The position numbers were made by a program, and so were the translations under genes. Below the pieces are notes generated by a model. That model was not told where the DNA came from, did no database searches, and saw only the letters and a list, made by a program, of their open reading frames with translations. A stretch of DNA of 12,341 bases, taken from positions 1 to 12,341 of the forward strand of contig JBFIXI010000087.1 of the NCBI GenBank assembly GCA_041605955.1, read 5' to 3'. Of the stretch, positions 11,401 through 12,341 are shown one piece after another. The stretch is from JAHEJX01 sp041605955 (GTDB lineage: Bacteria > Actinomycetota > Acidimicrobiia > Spongiisociales > UBA5794). The number at the start of each line of letters is the position of its first letter. Positions within the stretch are counted from its first letter, which is position 1.

Positions 11401-12341
11401 GGGGCGTCCTCGACGACGGCGAGATTCAGGCGATCATCGAGCGTGTCAAGAGCCGGGTCGCTGCGGCCGAGTTCGCCGGCCGCAGTGCACCGGCGCTCCA
11501 GGCGGCGGAGCGGCTCGAGGCGAGCGATGCTCAGCTCGGCGACGGCATCTTCCCCACCATCGATGCTGCCGTGGCCGCCGCCCAAGCCGGCTTCATGGCG
11601 TATCGCGAGATGGGGCTGGAGGCACGGAAGACCATCGTGGAGGCGATGCGCGCCGCGATGCTTCGCGAGGGCGAGCGGCTCGCCTACATGGCGCGAGAGG
11701 AGACCGGGCTCGGACGTGCCGAGGACAAGGTCGTGAAGAACCTGCTGGTCACGACCCGCACCCCCGGACCCGAGGATCTGGAGCCGCAAGTCGTCACCGG
11801 CGACGACGGGATGATGGTCATCGAGTATGCCCCGTACGGTGTCGTCGCTTCCATCACGCCGACCACGAACCCCACCTCGACCATCATCAACAACTCGATT
11901 GCGATCGTCTCGGCCGGCAACGCGGTCACCTTCAACGTCCACCCCAACGCCCGCCGGGTCTCCGTAGAGAACATCCAGCTCCTCAACCGGGCCATCGTGG
12001 GTGCGGGCGGGCCGTCAGACCTGATCACGGCGACGCCAAGCCCGACGCTCGATTCCGCCAAGGAGCTGATGAACCACCCAGACGTACGGGTGCTGCTCGT
12101 CACCGGCGGACCCGGCGTCGTGCGCGAGGCTCTGCGCACGTCGAAGAAAGCCATCACCGCCGGGCCGGGAAACCCCCCGGCGGTCGTCGACCAGACCGCG
12201 GACGTGGAGAGCGCCGGGCGATCCATCGTGCGCGGGGCGTCGTTCGACAACAACGTCATCTGCACCGATGAGAAGACGACGATCGTGGTGGACACCGTGG
12301 CGGATCGTTTGCTGTCGTCGATGGCCGCCAACGGTGCCTAC
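11397..12341 (+). CDS. CoA-acylating aldehyde dehydrogenase (EutE/PduP-like), 3' end outside window
   Basis: The first 315 residues are present; EutE/PduP enzymes have about 460-470, so roughly a third is missing at the right edge. Residues 5-23 (LDDGEIQAIIERVKSRVAA) form an amphipathic encapsulation-type helix, joined by an Ala-rich linker to the dehydrogenase fold. Landmarks are EYAPYGVVASITPTTNP (143-159), NNSIAIVSAGNAVTFNVHP (about 165-183), AGPGNPPAVVD (255-265), and DNNVIC with catalytic Cys289. The family oxidises aldehydes with NAD+ and CoA to acyl-CoA. With DeoC upstream the natural substrate is acetaldehyde, giving acetyl-CoA. GAGGAGG lies 7 nt before the ATG, which overlaps the pentamer stop. 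Recycling enzymes (phosphotransacylase, alcohol dehydrogenase) are expected beyond the edge but are not seen. Confidence 0.93.
   Translation, partial: MRGVLDDGEIQAIIERVKSRVAAAEFAGRSAPALQAAERLEASDAQLGDGIFPTIDAAVAAAQAGFMAYREMGLEARKTIVEAMRAAMLREGERLAYMAREETGLGRAEDKVVKNLLVTTRTPGPEDLEPQVVTGDDGMMVIEYAPYGVVASITPTTNPTSTIINNSIAIVSAGNAVTFNVHPNARRVSVENIQLLNRAIVGAGGPSDLITATPSPTLDSAKELMNHPDVRVLLVTGGPGVVREALRTSKKAITAGPGNPPAVVDQTADVESAGRSIVRGASFDNNVICTDEKTTIVVDTVADRLLSSMAANGAY

Noticed and set aside
11381..12271. 296-codon plus-strand frame over the aldehyde dehydrogenase
   Set aside because: It is off-frame to a clear EutE/PduP-like enzyme and consists largely of Arg, Gly and His.
1..12341. CRISPR array, tRNA, rRNA, insertion sequence or prophage genes
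   Set aside because: I found no regularly spaced repeats, cloverleaf sequences, transposase or integrase motifs on either strand.

Overview
The window comes from a high-GC bacterium. Codons are strongly GC-biased at third positions, and the operonic genes have GAGGAGG-type ribosome binding sites. Four divergently transcribed genes have a TANNNT hexamer 6-8 nt before the start codon, the actinobacterial pattern for leaderless transcripts. An actinobacterium (Acidimicrobiia-like or similar) fits best. This is inferred from style and gene content only; no rRNA or tRNA is present.

Left part (1-1948): the last 44 codons of a membrane protein, a convergent EamA/DMT-type transporter, and a divergent conserved hypothetical protein. 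Middle part (about 1950-7890): loosely packed accessory DNA holding small regulatory or stress-type genes and several broken ones. It contains two 84-residue single-RRM RNA-binding proteins, the first behind a leader that can fold in two exclusive ways. It also has a frameshifted small barrel-like ORF, a TrkA-C domain remnant, an SRPBCC protein, an alkyltransferase-like DNA-repair protein with a PWWR motif, a four-helix membrane protein, a possible serine-hydrolase tail, a CPBP intramembrane protease, and an MBL-fold hydrolase remnant lacking its N-terminal half.

Right part (7893-12341): the start of a bacterial microcompartment (BMC) locus. A MerR-like HTH/coiled-coil regulator is divergent from an operon rpiB-like, deoC, BMC-T (tandem-domain shell), BMC-H (hexamer), BMC-P (EutN/CcmL pentamer) and a CoA-acylating aldehyde dehydrogenase cut by the window end. 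This composition matches the known sugar-phosphate-utilizing (SPU) BMC class. In that scheme DeoC splits 2-deoxyribose-5-phosphate into glyceraldehyde-3-phosphate and acetaldehyde, the shell retains the acetaldehyde, and the dehydrogenase makes acetyl-CoA. All three enzymes carry N-terminal amphipathic helices of the encapsulation-peptide type.

The most notable points are: the RpiB-like enzyme has Asp and Ala where E. coli RpiB has catalytic Cys66 and Thr68; the first RRM gene has a candidate bistable RNA leader; and several genes in the middle region are damaged, three by an apparent single missing base. Those lesions could be real decay or assembly error.
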